Shown here in pieces: positions 36,331 to 46,373 of a stretch of 64,000 nt of DNA. The stretch comes from CAWANF01 sp963783355 (lineage in GTDB: Bacteria; Bacteroidota; Rhodothermia; Balneolales; DATFMH01). The stretch spans positions 310,001-374,000 of the forward strand of contig CAWANF010000005.1 in the NCBI GenBank assembly GCA_963783355.1, in the 5' to 3' direction. The notes beneath the pieces are model-generated. The model ran no database searches. It saw nothing but the letters and a program-made list of their open reading frames with translations, and had not been told where the DNA came from. Position 1 is the first letter of the stretch. Every line of letters starts with the position of its first letter. The translations under genes were made by a program, and so were the position numbers.

Positions 36331-37370
36331 TGCAATCCGGAAAACTCAAGATTCTCTTATATAACCGAACATTGCAGTACCTGGTTTTCTGGCTGGTTTC
36401 ATTCCTGTTCCTGCTGAATTTCTTCACCAAAGGATACGAAATCAGCTTTATTGATGTGGTTTATACCTTATTATTCCATATCAGCCTGGTCTTCGCTGTC
36501 AGCCTCAACAGCTTTGTCCTGATTCCCGGCTACCTTGCCAAAGGGAAATACTGGAAGTTCGGCTTTCTACTTTTTGCCCTGCTCTTCGTTGCAATCTGGC
36601 TGAACATTTTCACGTTTCGTTACCTCTCCAACTGGATTTTTCCGGGTTATTATTTCATCTCGTATTACGAATGGTGGCAGTTGCTGCAATTCATGTTTAT
36701 TTATGTAGGCATCACATCCCTGCTCGAATTTTCCAAAAGCTGGTTTCGTGAAATGCAGATTCAGCAGGAAATGGCAGAGTTGGAACAGGAAAAAATTCAA
36801 ACCGAATTGAAAGCACTGCGTTCCCAAATCAACCCTCATTTTCTTTTCAACAGCCTGAATCATATTTACGCACTGGCTGTAAGTCAATCGGGACAAACGG
36901 CTAAGGCGGTTCTACAACTCTCCGATCTGCTGCGATATGCCATTAGGCATATGAACAAAGACAAAGTTCCGTTAAAGAAAGAAATCGAATACCTTTCTGA
37001 ATATGTGGAATGGCACAAGAGCCGGACCGATCATTCTGATCGCATTCATTTTACCCACCCGAAAACTTCGAATAGCTTGACGATTACACCCATGCTTCTG
37101 GTCGTTTTCATTGAAAATTGTTTTAAACATGGACGCATATCCAAACCCAACGACAAGATCATTATCACGCTGAGTCTGAAGGATTCGGAGCTCAAACTCA
37201 CTACAGAAAATATGGTGGAATCCAACCGGAAATTGCCGGTCGAAAACAGTGGATTAGGTCTGGAAAATGTCCGGCGAAGGCTTAACTTATTGTATGAAAA
37301 CAAACATAGCCTGGATATCCGGCAAAGCGACAACATGTACCGGGTATCGCTAACGATAGATTTGGAGTGA
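36330..37370 (+). CDS. LytS/YehU-type membrane histidine kinase
   Basis: 346 residues. Four predicted membrane helices (residues ~13-31, 43-66, 77-100, 117-135), a coiled linker ~140-165, then the His_kinase domain with phospho-acceptor His170 in QINPHFLFNSL, and an HATPase region (VFIENCFKHG, NSGLGLENVRRRLNLLY). This is the typical layout of the Bacteroidota LytS-like kinases that pair with LytTR regulators. Overlaps the preceding lipoprotein stop by one base and is followed four bases later by its response regulator, so the three genes form one operon. Confidence 0.92.
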   Translation: MQSGKLKILLYNRTLQYLVFWLVSFLFLLNFFTKGYEISFIDVVYTLLFHISLVFAVSLNSFVLIPGYLAKGKYWKFGFLLFALLFVAIWLNIFTFRYLSNWIFPGYYFISYYEWWQLLQFMFIYVGITSLLEFSKSWFREMQIQQEMAELEQEKIQTELKALRSQINPHFLFNSLNHIYALAVSQSGQTAKAVLQLSDLLRYAIRHMNKDKVPLKKEIEYLSEYVEWHKSRTDHSDRIHFTHPKTSNSLTITPMLLVVFIENCFKHGRISKPNDKIIITLSLKDSELKLTTENMVESNRKLPVENSGLGLENVRRRLNLLYENKHSLDIRQSDNMYRVSLTIDLE

Positions 37371-37374
37371 TGCT

Positions 37375-38055
37375 ATGATACATTGTCTGATCGTGGATGA
37401 TGAGCCCTCGGCGCGCCACATCCTGGCTCGGTATATCCGGGAAGTGCCCCAATTACAGGCGGACGGGGAATGCAGTGACGCGCTGCAGGCCATAGAATTT
37501 CTCCGCGATCAACCGGTCGATTTGCTTTTTCTGGACATCAATATGCCCCGATTGTCTGGCATTAGTTTTTTAAAATCCAGCCCGCATCCACCGGCCGTTA
37601 TCCTGACAACCGCTTATGATGAGTATGCCCTGGAAGGGTACGAACTTGATGTTGTCGACTATCTGCTCAAGCCTTTTTCGTTTGAACGCTTTTTAAAAGC
37701 TGTGACGAAGGCTGAAAAACGACTGACTCCATCACATAATCAAAATTATTTAGTCGTTCGGGCCGACAAAAAAACGTACAAAATATCTTACGACGACATT
37801 CTTTTTATCGAGTCGCAGGGCGATTATGTGACCATTCATACGACGACTCAAAAACTGACTGCGTACGAAACGTTGAAAAAATTAGAAGAAAAGCTGCCGG
37901 TTCACCAGTTTATCCGGGTTCACAAATCATTCCTGATTTCTCTGGACAAAGCCGACTATATGGAAGGAAACCAATTTGTCGTTCAGGGACACGAAATTCC
38001 AATCGGCGCCACGTACAAAGAAGAAGTAGTCAACCGGTTTACACGTCCGGTTTGA
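37375..38055 (+). CDS. LytTR-family response regulator
   Basis: 226 residues. N-terminal receiver with acidic pocket Asp8/Asp9 and phospho-acceptor Asp54 (FLDINMP), switch Thr and KPF motif. C-terminal LytTR DNA-binding domain from about residue 125 (ILFIESQGDYVTIHT, FIRVHKSFLISL, IPIGATYKEEV). It is the partner of the kinase just upstream and presumably controls genes on an unidentified signal. Confidence 0.95.
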   Translation: MIHCLIVDDEPSARHILARYIREVPQLQADGECSDALQAIEFLRDQPVDLLFLDINMPRLSGISFLKSSPHPPAVILTTAYDEYALEGYELDVVDYLLKPFSFERFLKAVTKAEKRLTPSHNQNYLVVRADKKTYKISYDDILFIESQGDYVTIHTTTQKLTAYETLKKLEEKLPVHQFIRVHKSFLISLDKADYMEGNQFVVQGHEIPIGATYKEEVVNRFTRPV

Positions 38056-38058
38056 GCA

Positions 38059-39192
38059 TTAATGAAGATCCTTGCGATATGTTCTTCTCCTCTTATGCAG
38101 TTTATTATCATAACGATTCCAAAGGGCCTGAATAGCTTTATTTTCTTCTAATTCGGGATTCGTTTCCACTTCTTCTATCCCTCTTCGATTAAACATCTCA
38201 TTCATTTCTTTAAAAATGATAGCGGTAAGGCCTTTATTTTGATACTCCGGCTTGATACCAATAAGATAAAAATCAGCTTTCTTGTGAATCCGAAGAGTCC
38301 GGAACAAATATATCCAGCCAAATGGAAACAATTTACCGTTGGCACGTTGCAACGCATGGGTAAAAGAAGGCATTGTGATGGCAAAAGCTACAATATCTCC
38401 GTTTTTATCGGCCACACAATTAATGAATTCGGGCTGAATATACCGAAAATACTTCTTCTTATAATAGTCCACCTGCTCAGGCTGAATAGGAACATAGGTA
38501 CTAAGGTTGCTATAGGTATAGTTGATCAACTCGAATATTTTATTAACATGCCGTATGATTTCATTTTTATTTTTAAATCGAAGAACTTTTAATCCATAAC
38601 GGTTTAATATCATTCCGGCAAAACGAGTAACACGTTCATCGGGACCAGCATCCGGAACCTTAATTTTGTATTCCACCCATTCTTTTTCTTTCGTAAACCC
38701 AAGCTGCTCAAAATGTTGATGGTAATAAGGCATACCATACCATGTAATCATGGTATTTTGTTCTTCAAATCCATTCACGAGCATTCCGGCCTTATCCATA
38801 TTCGAAAATCCTACCGGCCCCTCCATGAAAGTCAATCCTAGCATACGACCCACTTTCTCAACTTCTCCCAGTAAGGTTTTCGTCACTTCTATATCATCAA
38901 TAGCATCAAACCATCCAAAACGGATTTTAGGCTTTTTTTGATCTTTCACTTCCAGCCAATTGACAATGGCGGCTATCCGGCCAACCGGTTTACTATCCCT
39001 GTAAGCCATAAAAAAATGTGCTGCCGCATTCTTAAAAACAGGGTTTTTTTGGGAATCAAATACTTCCATCTCTTCACTGATGATAGGCGGAACCCAATAC
39101 GGATTATTCTTAAACAGGGAAAAAGGAAACCTGACAAAATCTTCAAGCTGGGATGTCCCCGTCATTTCTTTGATGGTAATCATACCACTCAT
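38059..39192 (-). CDS. GNAT-like N-acetyltransferase (YghO-like)
   Basis: 377 residues, about double the size of a minimal GNAT enzyme. Motifs include FMAYRDSKPVGRIAAIVN in the N-terminal half and the acetyl-CoA-like loop LIGIKPEYQNKGLTAIIFKE near residues 300-320. Similar proteins of this length, such as E. coli YghO, are annotated as acetyltransferase-like with unknown substrates. It is convergent with the response regulator; only three bases separate the stop codons. Confidence 0.72.
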   Translation of the reverse strand: MSGMITIKEMTGTSQLEDFVRFPFSLFKNNPYWVPPIISEEMEVFDSQKNPVFKNAAAHFFMAYRDSKPVGRIAAIVNWLEVKDQKKPKIRFGWFDAIDDIEVTKTLLGEVEKVGRMLGLTFMEGPVGFSNMDKAGMLVNGFEEQNTMITWYGMPYYHQHFEQLGFTKEKEWVEYKIKVPDAGPDERVTRFAGMILNRYGLKVLRFKNKNEIIRHVNKIFELINYTYSNLSTYVPIQPEQVDYYKKKYFRYIQPEFINCVADKNGDIVAFAITMPSFTHALQRANGKLFPFGWIYLFRTLRIHKKADFYLIGIKPEYQNKGLTAIIFKEMNEMFNRRGIEEVETNPELEENKAIQALWNRYDNKLHKRRRTYRKDLH

Positions 39193-39401
39193 ATGAATAT
39201 CAATTAAGTGTCTCTCTTATAATTATGCTACGACCGGAATTTATTTAAAATCGAGCATATAGGAAACTTTTCTCTTTTTATTCCCATTCTCAATAAAATT
39301 TCTCTGTTCCAACATTACCAATTAATCATTCTTAATACTATAATCGTAACATAAAGCAGAGTTTATCCTGTTACAATCAGTACCAAACAAATTTCTGGAA
39401 T

Positions 39402-40355
39402 ATGAACCGGATCGACCGACTTACTGCTATGATCATCTTTCTTCAGGGCCGGCACAGGGTTAACATGGATGAAATATCCGAACGTTATGACGTTAGTGAG
39501 AGAACCGTTTACCGTGACCTCCATGCCCTGCAGGAAGCCGGTGTACCGATTGGCTGTGAACCGGGCGAAGGTTATTATATCGTCAAAGGATATCACCTGC
39601 CGCCTGTCAGTTTCGACAAAGACGAGGCGGCAGCTTTGCTTGCCGGAGAACGGGTTATGCAGAAATGGAACGACACTCTTTTGAGTACATCATACCTTTC
39701 GGCACTGGAAAAAATACGCGCCGTTTTACGTCCCGATGACAAGGAATATCTCGATACGTTAGACCGTCATATCCAGGCATTTAATTTAAATGATGGACAC
39801 AAAACGGCCACCAGCCCGATAGCATTTGGCTTTCTACAGAACGCAATTTTTCAGAAGCAGGTTATTTCTTTAAGATATCATACCCCATATAAAGATGAAT
39901 TGACAAACAGAGATGTAGAGCCGCTTGGTTTATACCTGATGGGAAATTATTGGTACCTCGCAGCCTGGTGCCGGCTTCGCGACGATTATCGCATGTTCCG
40001 GATCGATCGTATCACAGAATATAAAAACACAAAAGAAAAGCTGCCTGAGCTGAACGACCATACGTTGAAGGAGTTTTATGATCAAAGTCTGCATAAAGAA
40101 AGAGAACTGCATCCTGCTATTGTTCGTTTCGATAAAAATATTATTCGATATATTGGCGACCAAAAATATTATCACGGCTGGATATCGGAAACCATAGTTG
40201 AGAACGGTTTTGAAATGACCTTTTTGTGCTCCTCTTATGAATATTTTTCGCGATGGTTGCTGATGTGGGGCGGTTCTTTTGAAGTAATAGAACCGATTCA
40301 GATAAAAAAACGAGTAAAAGAACTGAGTGAAGAATTATTTAAAAGCCACCATTGA
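39402..40355 (+). CDS. HTH/WYL-domain transcriptional regulator (YafY-like)
   Basis: 317 residues. An N-terminal winged helix of the HTH_11/DeoR type (VNMDEISERYDVSERTVYRD) is followed by a WYL domain (YWYLAAWCRLRDDYRMFRIDRI) and a C-terminal WCX-type extension. WYL regulators respond to small ligands or nucleic acid signals. It likely controls the small DinB-like gene 147 bases downstream or itself. Confidence 0.9.
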   Translation: MNRIDRLTAMIIFLQGRHRVNMDEISERYDVSERTVYRDLHALQEAGVPIGCEPGEGYYIVKGYHLPPVSFDKDEAAALLAGERVMQKWNDTLLSTSYLSALEKIRAVLRPDDKEYLDTLDRHIQAFNLNDGHKTATSPIAFGFLQNAIFQKQVISLRYHTPYKDELTNRDVEPLGLYLMGNYWYLAAWCRLRDDYRMFRIDRITEYKNTKEKLPELNDHTLKEFYDQSLHKERELHPAIVRFDKNIIRYIGDQKYYHGWISETIVENGFEMTFLCSSYEYFSRWLLMWGGSFEVIEPIQIKKRVKELSEELFKSHH

Positions 40356-40501
40356 ACGTCGCAGGTTACATTCGCACATAATTCCAGCACTGTTAAAAAA
40401 AATTATACTTTTTTTTAAATCCACTGTCATAGGGTTGTCAGTAGTGGTTGGTATTTTTCTCTCAGACATTTTAATTCTAAACTCAAAACAAGGCATGAAC
40501 T

Positions 40502-40999
40502 ATGGAAATCCTACCTTTATTACTCAAAGAATTTGAAGAAGAAGCAAAGACAACCCGGAAATTTCTGAAACGAGTACCGATCGAAAAATTTAGCTGGAAA
40601 CCCCACGAAAAAAGTATGACGATGAAAAATCTGGTGGTTCATATTGCCGAATTGCCCGGTTGGGTGGAAATGACACTCCATACCGATGGACTCGATTTCG
40701 CCACAAGTCCTTATACTCCAACGAAAGTCAGTATGTCTGAAGAATTGTTGGATTTGCATCACAAATCGTATGAGTCTGGTAAAAAAGCACTGGAGGAAGC
40801 AAATGAAGATGAATTATGGCTCGAATGGACCCTGCAAAACGGGGAGCAGATTTTAAGCAAACGTACAAAATATGAAACCGTTCGCATGTCGTTCAGTCAA
40901 ACCATTCATCACCGGGCTCAGCTGGGAGTGTATTTGCGCTTGTTAAATATTCCGATTCCGGGCAGTTACGGACCGAGCGCAGACGAAGCGATGTTCTGA
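40502..40999 (+). CDS. DinB-family protein
   Basis: 165 residues with the four-helix DinB fold: His-containing motifs LVVHIAELPGWVE and HHRAQLGVYLRLL supply the usual metal-binding histidines, and it ends in the typical PIPGSYGPSADE. DinB-like proteins include thiol-dependent transferases and uncharacterised metal proteins. A regulator of the WYL class upstream often accompanies this family. Confidence 0.85.
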   Translation: MEILPLLLKEFEEEAKTTRKFLKRVPIEKFSWKPHEKSMTMKNLVVHIAELPGWVEMTLHTDGLDFATSPYTPTKVSMSEELLDLHHKSYESGKKALEEANEDELWLEWTLQNGEQILSKRTKYETVRMSFSQTIHHRAQLGVYLRLLNIPIPGSYGPSADEAMF

Positions 41000-41124
41000 A
41001 ATCAAACAATATGTTTGATTTCAGAGAGCTGAGAGTAAAAAAGAGATAAGTGTTGAGTGTTAAGTTGTAAGTTATACCATATTCTTAAGTCATCTAAAAA
41101 ACAGATAAAAAGAGATATGGTTAG

Positions 41125-41472
41125 ATGAGTAAAGAAAGCATTACTGCAAAAAAAAGCTTTTTATTTGCGGTGAACATCTTAAAATTATGTAAGATTTTGC
41201 GGCTTAATAATGAATTCATTCTTGCCAATCAATTATTACGTTGCGGAACCAGTATCGGAGCAAATGTACAAGAGGCAGGTGCTGCACAATCACGGAAAGA
41301 TTTTATTTCTAAAATGTCAATCGCATCCAAAGAAGCGCGTGAGACACGTTATTGGCTTTTGTTAATTCAAAAATCAGAAATATTGAAAATTGATTTTACC
41401 AATTATCTTGATGACATTGACGAAATTATCAGGTTATTGACATCAAGTGTCAAAACGGCGAAAGGACACTAA
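41125..41472 (+). CDS. Four-helix bundle protein (23S rRNA intervening-sequence protein family)
   Basis: 115 residues matching the S23/avd-like four-helix bundle family (LLRCGTSIGANVQEAGAAQS, KDFISKMSIASKEARETRYW). In many bacteria this gene sits within 23S rRNA intervening sequences, but no rRNA is here. It is a stand-alone, probably mobile, small gene bordered by heptamer repeats at 41050-41070 and 41470-41510. Function unknown. Confidence 0.85.
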   Translation: MSKESITAKKSFLFAVNILKLCKILRLNNEFILANQLLRCGTSIGANVQEAGAAQSRKDFISKMSIASKEARETRYWLLLIQKSEILKIDFTNYLDDIDEIIRLLTSSVKTAKGH

Positions 41473-41511
41473 TAACTTAACACTTATCACTTAACTCTTA
41501 ACACTCTTTCA

Positions 41512-42420
41512 ATGAATGTCATTTTCCAAAAAAACAAATTGCTGTTTACGTTTTTCGCTCCCTTGTTATTCATTTCCTCTGCTTTTGCGCAGGAAAGTTC
41601 TGTCATTGCAAAAGGTGCTAAACTAACGCTTGTATCCAACCAGTTTTCCTTCACGGAAGGTCCGGCGGCAGATAAAAAAGGAAATGTGTATTTCACCGAC
41701 CAACCCAATAATAAGATTTGGAAATACAGCACAAACGGAAAATTATCGGTATTTATGGATAAAACCGGCCGATCCAATGGTATGTTTTTCGACGATAAAG
41801 GCAACCTGATAACCTGTGCCGACAAAAATAATCAATTATGGTCCATTAGCCCGGATAAGAAAGTGACCGTTCTGGTTAAACATTTCATGGGACACCGCCT
41901 AAACGGGCCAAATGATCTCTGGATTGATCCTAAAGGTGGCATTTACTTTACCGATCCCTATTATCAACGTCCCTACTGGAAACGAACCAAGCCGGATATC
42001 AAGCAACAGCGCGTCTACTATCTAACCCCTGACAGAAAAAAAGTATTTATGGTGGTTGATGATATGGTCAAACCAAATGGAATCATCGGTACTCCGGATG
42101 GCAAAACATTATACATAGCTGATATCGGGGCAAGTAAGACCTATTCGTACACAATCGACTCGGACGGACATCTTTCAGACAAAAAACTTTTTACCAATAT
42201 GGGTTCGGACGGTATGACCATCGATAATCAGGGCGATATTTATTTATGCGGAGATGGTGTGACCATATTCAATAAAAATGGAAATAAAATTACACATATC
42301 GCAGTTCCTCAAAAATGGACAGCTAATGTGACCTTTGGCGGGCCAAAACGACAGACGTTATTCATTACTGCCAGCACCGCTATTTATACGCTGAAGATGC
42401 AAGTGAAAGGAGTAAGATAA
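41512..42420 (+). CDS. Secreted SMP-30/gluconolactonase-like beta-propeller
   Basis: 302 residues with a signal peptide ending ISSAFAQ (residue ~26). The mature protein is a six-bladed propeller with the SMP-30 hallmarks FTEGPAADKKGNVYFTD, GPNDLWIDPKGGIYFTDPYY and KPNGIIGTPDGKTLYIAD. The acidic and Asn residues of these motifs bind the divalent ion in gluconolactonases. It is probably an extracytoplasmic lactonase or esterase. Not in an obvious operon; a terminator follows. Confidence 0.85.
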   Translation: MNVIFQKNKLLFTFFAPLLFISSAFAQESSVIAKGAKLTLVSNQFSFTEGPAADKKGNVYFTDQPNNKIWKYSTNGKLSVFMDKTGRSNGMFFDDKGNLITCADKNNQLWSISPDKKVTVLVKHFMGHRLNGPNDLWIDPKGGIYFTDPYYQRPYWKRTKPDIKQQRVYYLTPDRKKVFMVVDDMVKPNGIIGTPDGKTLYIADIGASKTYSYTIDSDGHLSDKKLFTNMGSDGMTIDNQGDIYLCGDGVTIFNKNGNKITHIAVPQKWTANVTFGGPKRQTLFITASTAIYTLKMQVKGVR

Positions 42421-42474
42421 ATGACAGTGTTAGGATCTAAGTGTTAATTTATACGGATGTGTATAGAAACAGGG

Positions 42475-42494
42475 AAAGGTAGATCACCTTTTTT
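42475..42494 (+). terminator. Small terminator after the SMP-30-like gene
   Basis: AAAGGT (42475-42480) pairs with ACCTTT (42486-42491), followed by T's. The remaining intergenic to 42752 holds AT-rich direct repeats of ATTCAAAAT type but no gene. Confidence 0.5.
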
Positions 42495-42752
42495 ATTCAA
42501 AATTTAAAATTCTTCATTCAAAATATCTTTCTATTAAGCCCTTATTTGAACCTGAATAATTTTTCCTGATTATGTAACAGATCAGAAATGACGATAAGTC
42601 CGGCATTTCATATATTTGGAAACTTTTATTGTAGTTTGCGACATTTATAAAGTGTACAAACAGATGCGGATCTGGTTACATTGGGAATGGGAAACGGCAG
42701 GTAATGGATATAAACAATTGCCCGGTTCTCTTATATGTAAGTTTTCTACTTA

Positions 42753-43820
42753 ATGAGTGGCAGTATGTTTAATTACGAACTTTATTTCGATTTATCCCCT
42801 GACTTACTTTGCATTGCAGGTTACGATGGTTATTTCAAAAAAATAAACCCGGCCGTATCGAAACTGCTTGGGTATTCAATGGATGAGTTATATGCCCGTC
42901 CGATTAATGATTTTGTGTATAAAGATGACAAAAATATAACGGACCAGGTCCGTAATGAACTGACACAGGCTAAACCACTATATAATTTTGAAAACCGGTA
43001 TGTCACTAAAAACGGGGAGATCGTGTGGCTGACATGGACTTCTTTCCCCATAGAAAGTGAACAGGTGATTTTTGCAATTGCAAAGAACATCACCCATAAG
43101 AAGATGCAAGAGCTGGAAAGAAACAAACTTCTAACCAACCTTACAAAAGTAAACAAGGAATTAAGACAGTTAACATACACAACTTCTCACGATCTTCGTT
43201 CTCCGATAAGCGGATTGATTTCAATTTTCGATCTGATTGATACTTCCCGTATTAATGACCAGGAGACCATTGAATTAATTGAAATTTTAAAACTGGCCGG
43301 TGAGAAATTAGAGCAGACCCTTAACAATTATGTGGATGCTTTAGGTGAAAAACATAATGAGGATACACCGGTTGAAGAAGTAGATTTGAATGAAAGCCTG
43401 AAAAATGTTATTCATTCGATCAGTTTTTTAATACAGACATCAAAAGTCAGCATTCAAACCGACTTTTCTAATCTTCCCGTTATCAAATTCAACAAAGCCT
43501 ATATGGAAAGCGTATTCCTGAATTTGATTACGAATTCCATCAAATATGCCCGTCCCGATAGTTGGCCTGAAATAAGGATTTACAGTAAGAAGGAACACAA
43601 TGTCAACCTGCTGATTTTTTCGGATAACGGACTCGGTCTCGATATGGAAAAAGTGAAAGGTAAGATTTTTGGTCTTCATCAAAAGTTTCACAGCCATACC
43701 GACAGCAAAGGTATCGGCCTTTATCTGGTACATAATCATATTACCAGCATGGGCGGACAAATTGAGGTTGACAGTAAAGTCGATGAAGGCACGACTTTTA
43801 CTATTTCGTTTACAGATTAG
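42753..43820 (+). CDS. PAS-domain sensor histidine kinase
   Basis: 355 residues, no membrane segment, so cytoplasmic. A PAS domain occupies residues ~5-120 (LLCIAGYDGYFKKINPAVSKL, ENRYVTKNGEIVWLTWTSFPI). His146 in TSHDLRSP is the phospho-acceptor. The HATPase region has N-, G1- and G2-box features (NLITNSIKYARP, DNGLGLD, GIGLYLVHNHITSMGG). No response regulator is adjacent, so it is an orphan kinase. A second ATG at 42765 is a possible start. Confidence 0.92.
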   Translation: MSGSMFNYELYFDLSPDLLCIAGYDGYFKKINPAVSKLLGYSMDELYARPINDFVYKDDKNITDQVRNELTQAKPLYNFENRYVTKNGEIVWLTWTSFPIESEQVIFAIAKNITHKKMQELERNKLLTNLTKVNKELRQLTYTTSHDLRSPISGLISIFDLIDTSRINDQETIELIEILKLAGEKLEQTLNNYVDALGEKHNEDTPVEEVDLNESLKNVIHSISFLIQTSKVSIQTDFSNLPVIKFNKAYMESVFLNLITNSIKYARPDSWPEIRIYSKKEHNVNLLIFSDNGLGLDMEKVKGKIFGLHQKFHSHTDSKGIGLYLVHNHITSMGGQIEVDSKVDEGTTFTISFTD

Positions 43821-44034
43821 GATCCCCGGAGACTGGAAAACGCGAGACGAAACGCATGATTTATGTGAATAAGGGTTGAGAGAGATTCGGCAGGTTCCAT
43901 CACTGAATAAGCTATACCTGAAAATTCATATGTTAAGTTTTAACATTAAATGCAACATACTTGCTTAATTATCTGATTTTGAAGGATGCTAACTAGCCAG
44001 CGTGACTCTATAGAATGTTAAAACAGATAAAAAG

Positions 44035-44709
44035 ATGCCTTCAAATAAAGTAATTTTATTGGTAGGTCGCGATAACTGGCAAAAGGATGATGAGCTGAAT
44101 CATATATTGCTTAAAAAGCTAAAGCAATATGATCACAAAATTATTTGGGAGGATCCAGCTGGTAACCTGATTTACAAATTCAGAAGACTTGAAAATAACC
44201 TTAAATGGTTACCGGATTCTGTCAGAAGATTCAATCTCAGGCTTATACAGCTTTTGTACGGACTATCACACTGGAGCTATTTTTCTTATTTAGCCGGGCG
44301 TCAAAGTATAGCCGTTGATTTACGCTGCCGTAAATTAAAAAAGTCCATCCTTCAGCTGGGAAGCAAAAATGAAATTGTCATTCTTTCCCGGTCATCCGGA
44401 GGCAGAATCGCTTCAATTATTGCGGACGAACTTAACATCAATCACATAATATGTCTCAGCTATCCATTTAAACATCCTGAAATGGACATAGAACCCGGAC
44501 GATATATTCATTTAAAAAACCTGAAAACACCAATGCTGATTATTCAGGGAACAGAAGATGAATATGGTGGAATTGATGTCGGTGAAAAATATGAATTAAG
44601 TCAAAGCATTGAGCTCTTTTTCGTACATGCCAGACATGATTTTAAAATTAATGCCAACGACTGGAAACGGGTTCTTCAGAAAATTAACGAGGTATTGAAC
44701 AAATCATGA
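44035..44709 (+). CDS. Alpha/beta-hydrolase-like protein (KANL3/Tex30-like)
   Basis: 224 residues. Weak alpha/beta-hydrolase features are seen: nucleophile region SRSSGGRIAS (Ser at ~residue 123), acid region LIIQGTEDEYGG, and a late His in HARHDFK. Its length and layout match the Tex30/KANL2-type family of small predicted hydrolases. No signal peptide. Substrate unknown. Confidence 0.7.
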   Translation: MPSNKVILLVGRDNWQKDDELNHILLKKLKQYDHKIIWEDPAGNLIYKFRRLENNLKWLPDSVRRFNLRLIQLLYGLSHWSYFSYLAGRQSIAVDLRCRKLKKSILQLGSKNEIVILSRSSGGRIASIIADELNINHIICLSYPFKHPEMDIEPGRYIHLKNLKTPMLIIQGTEDEYGGIDVGEKYELSQSIELFFVHARHDFKINANDWKRVLQKINEVLNKS

Positions 44710-45356
44710 TTTCCTGAAAAATAATTCTAATTACTTGAATTAGAGAAATGCCTCGCGATGATATGTTTGACGTTTTGTGCCACATCATTCCGAATCCCGG
44801 CTTTCCGGGGGGAAGGAATCTCCTTACGATAGTTTAGATCCTACACGATGGCTGAGGATCACTACCCCATTTCAATTCGTTCTTACATCAGATCAACTAA
44901 GTTTAAAACTAATCTAACGAAGCAAATGGGAAGTCCTTTATGCCTTTGGAACTCTTCAGTTTTATTACTTTAACCTGCCATTTGAAGAAACGATCTGCTT
45001 TTTGCAGATTGGAATACAGAACACAGGTTACCCGGTTGATACGGATTTACGCAGGTTTAAGAACGTAAAGGCAAGGAACAAAAGATCAGAGATGATAATA
45101 AATCAAAAATGATGCTATGTATGGCATGTTCCAACAATCCTTCAACGTTGGTAAATTATTTTTCCATCTGCGACGGTCCGCCACCTCCGTGTCGTATGCT
45201 TTCCAATTTTTTTTCTTCGCAATGTCGATTCCGGCCTTTGTCAATCGACTAATTAGTGTAAACATCATAACCACTTATTTAAAAATGAAATTTAGTTAAA
45301 ATGGAACAGGTATTACACTGATTTAAGCAGATCTTTGCGGATGAATAGATAAAAGG
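44710..45356. other. Gene-poor 647-base gap with a dispersed hairpin repeat
   Basis: Bases 44786-44820 (CATTCCGAATCCCGGC...GGAAGGAATC) form an inverted repeat like the dispersed CATTCCGAG...GGAATC sequences of many bacteria. Short opposing frames at 45086-45299 have no start signal or family match and are not called. The rest appears non-coding. Confidence 0.45.
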
Positions 45357-45809
45357 ATGAAAACAATCTTTGATAAAGCAGTTCGTGATGAGTTGATTCA
45401 AAGAATCGACTCACTCGGAAAATACAATGAAGCACAATGGGGACAAATGAATGTCTGGCAAATGACAAAGCATTGCTGCATTTGGGATAGTTGGGTATTG
45501 GGGAAAAACAACCCGAAATATCAACAAACCTTCGCCGGGAAGATATTCGGCAAAATGGTTTTGAAAAGCATGACAAAAGATGACAAGCCCGTAAGAAAAA
45601 ATATGTCTACCATGCAAGATTTTATAGTTAAGAAAAAGGACGGTGATGTGGAATATCAAAAAAAGATATGGATTAGCCTGATTTCAGAATACGAGCACTA
45701 CTCAAACCCCGGTTTCATTCACAGTTTCTTTGGAAAAATGACAATAAAACAAACAGGAATTCTTGCTTATAAACACGCTGACCATCACCTTCGACAGTTT
45801 GGAGCATAG
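45357..45809 (+). CDS. DUF1569 (DinB-superfamily) protein
   Basis: 150 residues with the DUF1569 pattern: AQWGQMNVWQMTKHCCIWDSW near residues 20-40 and AYKHADHHLRQFG at the end, supplying conserved His residues. It starts at ATG 45357 preceded by AAAAGG. These proteins are predicted metal-binding DinB relatives of unknown activity. Confidence 0.8.
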   Translation: MKTIFDKAVRDELIQRIDSLGKYNEAQWGQMNVWQMTKHCCIWDSWVLGKNNPKYQQTFAGKIFGKMVLKSMTKDDKPVRKNMSTMQDFIVKKKDGDVEYQKKIWISLISEYEHYSNPGFIHSFFGKMTIKQTGILAYKHADHHLRQFGA

Positions 45810-45980
45810 AAAAACGGATGATCAGGCAAATTAAATGAAATGGATTTTTACATAGCTATGACCACAGACCACAGTTGCCAGGATAGGTAAATACAAACGC
45901 TACTTCTATTGTCCTTAATAATCCGTTTTATCCGCGTAGTCAGCGTTCTTATAATCAAATAATTCAACATCCAATATCCT

Positions 45981-46373
45981 ATGTTTAAAAACACAAAAGC
46001 ATTCAGTGGTTTCTCGGTAAATGATATCAAAAAGGCTAAAATGTTTTACAGCCAAACCCTTGGTCTGGATGTATCGGATGTACCAGAGATGAAGGGACTG
46101 CTTCGCCTTCACGTTTCAGGCTCTTTGGATATTATTGTCTATGAGAAACCTAATCACGTTCCGGCCACCTTCACAATCCTCAATTTCCCGGTACCTGATG
46201 TTGAAAAAGCCGTTGACAAGTTAACCGAAAAAGGCATTCGTTTCGAAATTTATGATGAGGACCATTTCAAAACGGATGCAAAAGGCGTATTTCGCATGGG
46301 GGGCCCGCTCATTGCCTGGTTTAAAGACCCGGCCGGTAATATTCTATCTGTAATTGAAGAAAAATCTTCATGA
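45981..46373 (+). CDS. VOC/glyoxalase-fold protein
   Basis: 130 residues: FSGFSVNDIKKAKMFYSQTLGL at the start and AWFKDPAGNILSVIEE at the end are VOC signatures, with a Glu metal-ligand position. Substrate unknown. Its stop overlaps the start of the next gene as ATGA, so the two are coupled. Confidence 0.82.
   Translation: MFKNTKAFSGFSVNDIKKAKMFYSQTLGLDVSDVPEMKGLLRLHVSGSLDIIVYEKPNHVPATFTILNFPVPDVEKAVDKLTEKGIRFEIYDEDHFKTDAKGVFRMGGPLIAWFKDPAGNILSVIEEKSS

Noticed and set aside
41125..41472. 23S rRNA intervening sequence
   Set aside because: No rRNA sequence is present on either side; only the protein family is related.
45086..45299. Two opposing ~60-residue frames in the 44.7-45.4 kb gap
   Set aside because: No ribosome site, no family resemblance I can defend; possibly a degraded remnant but not supportable.
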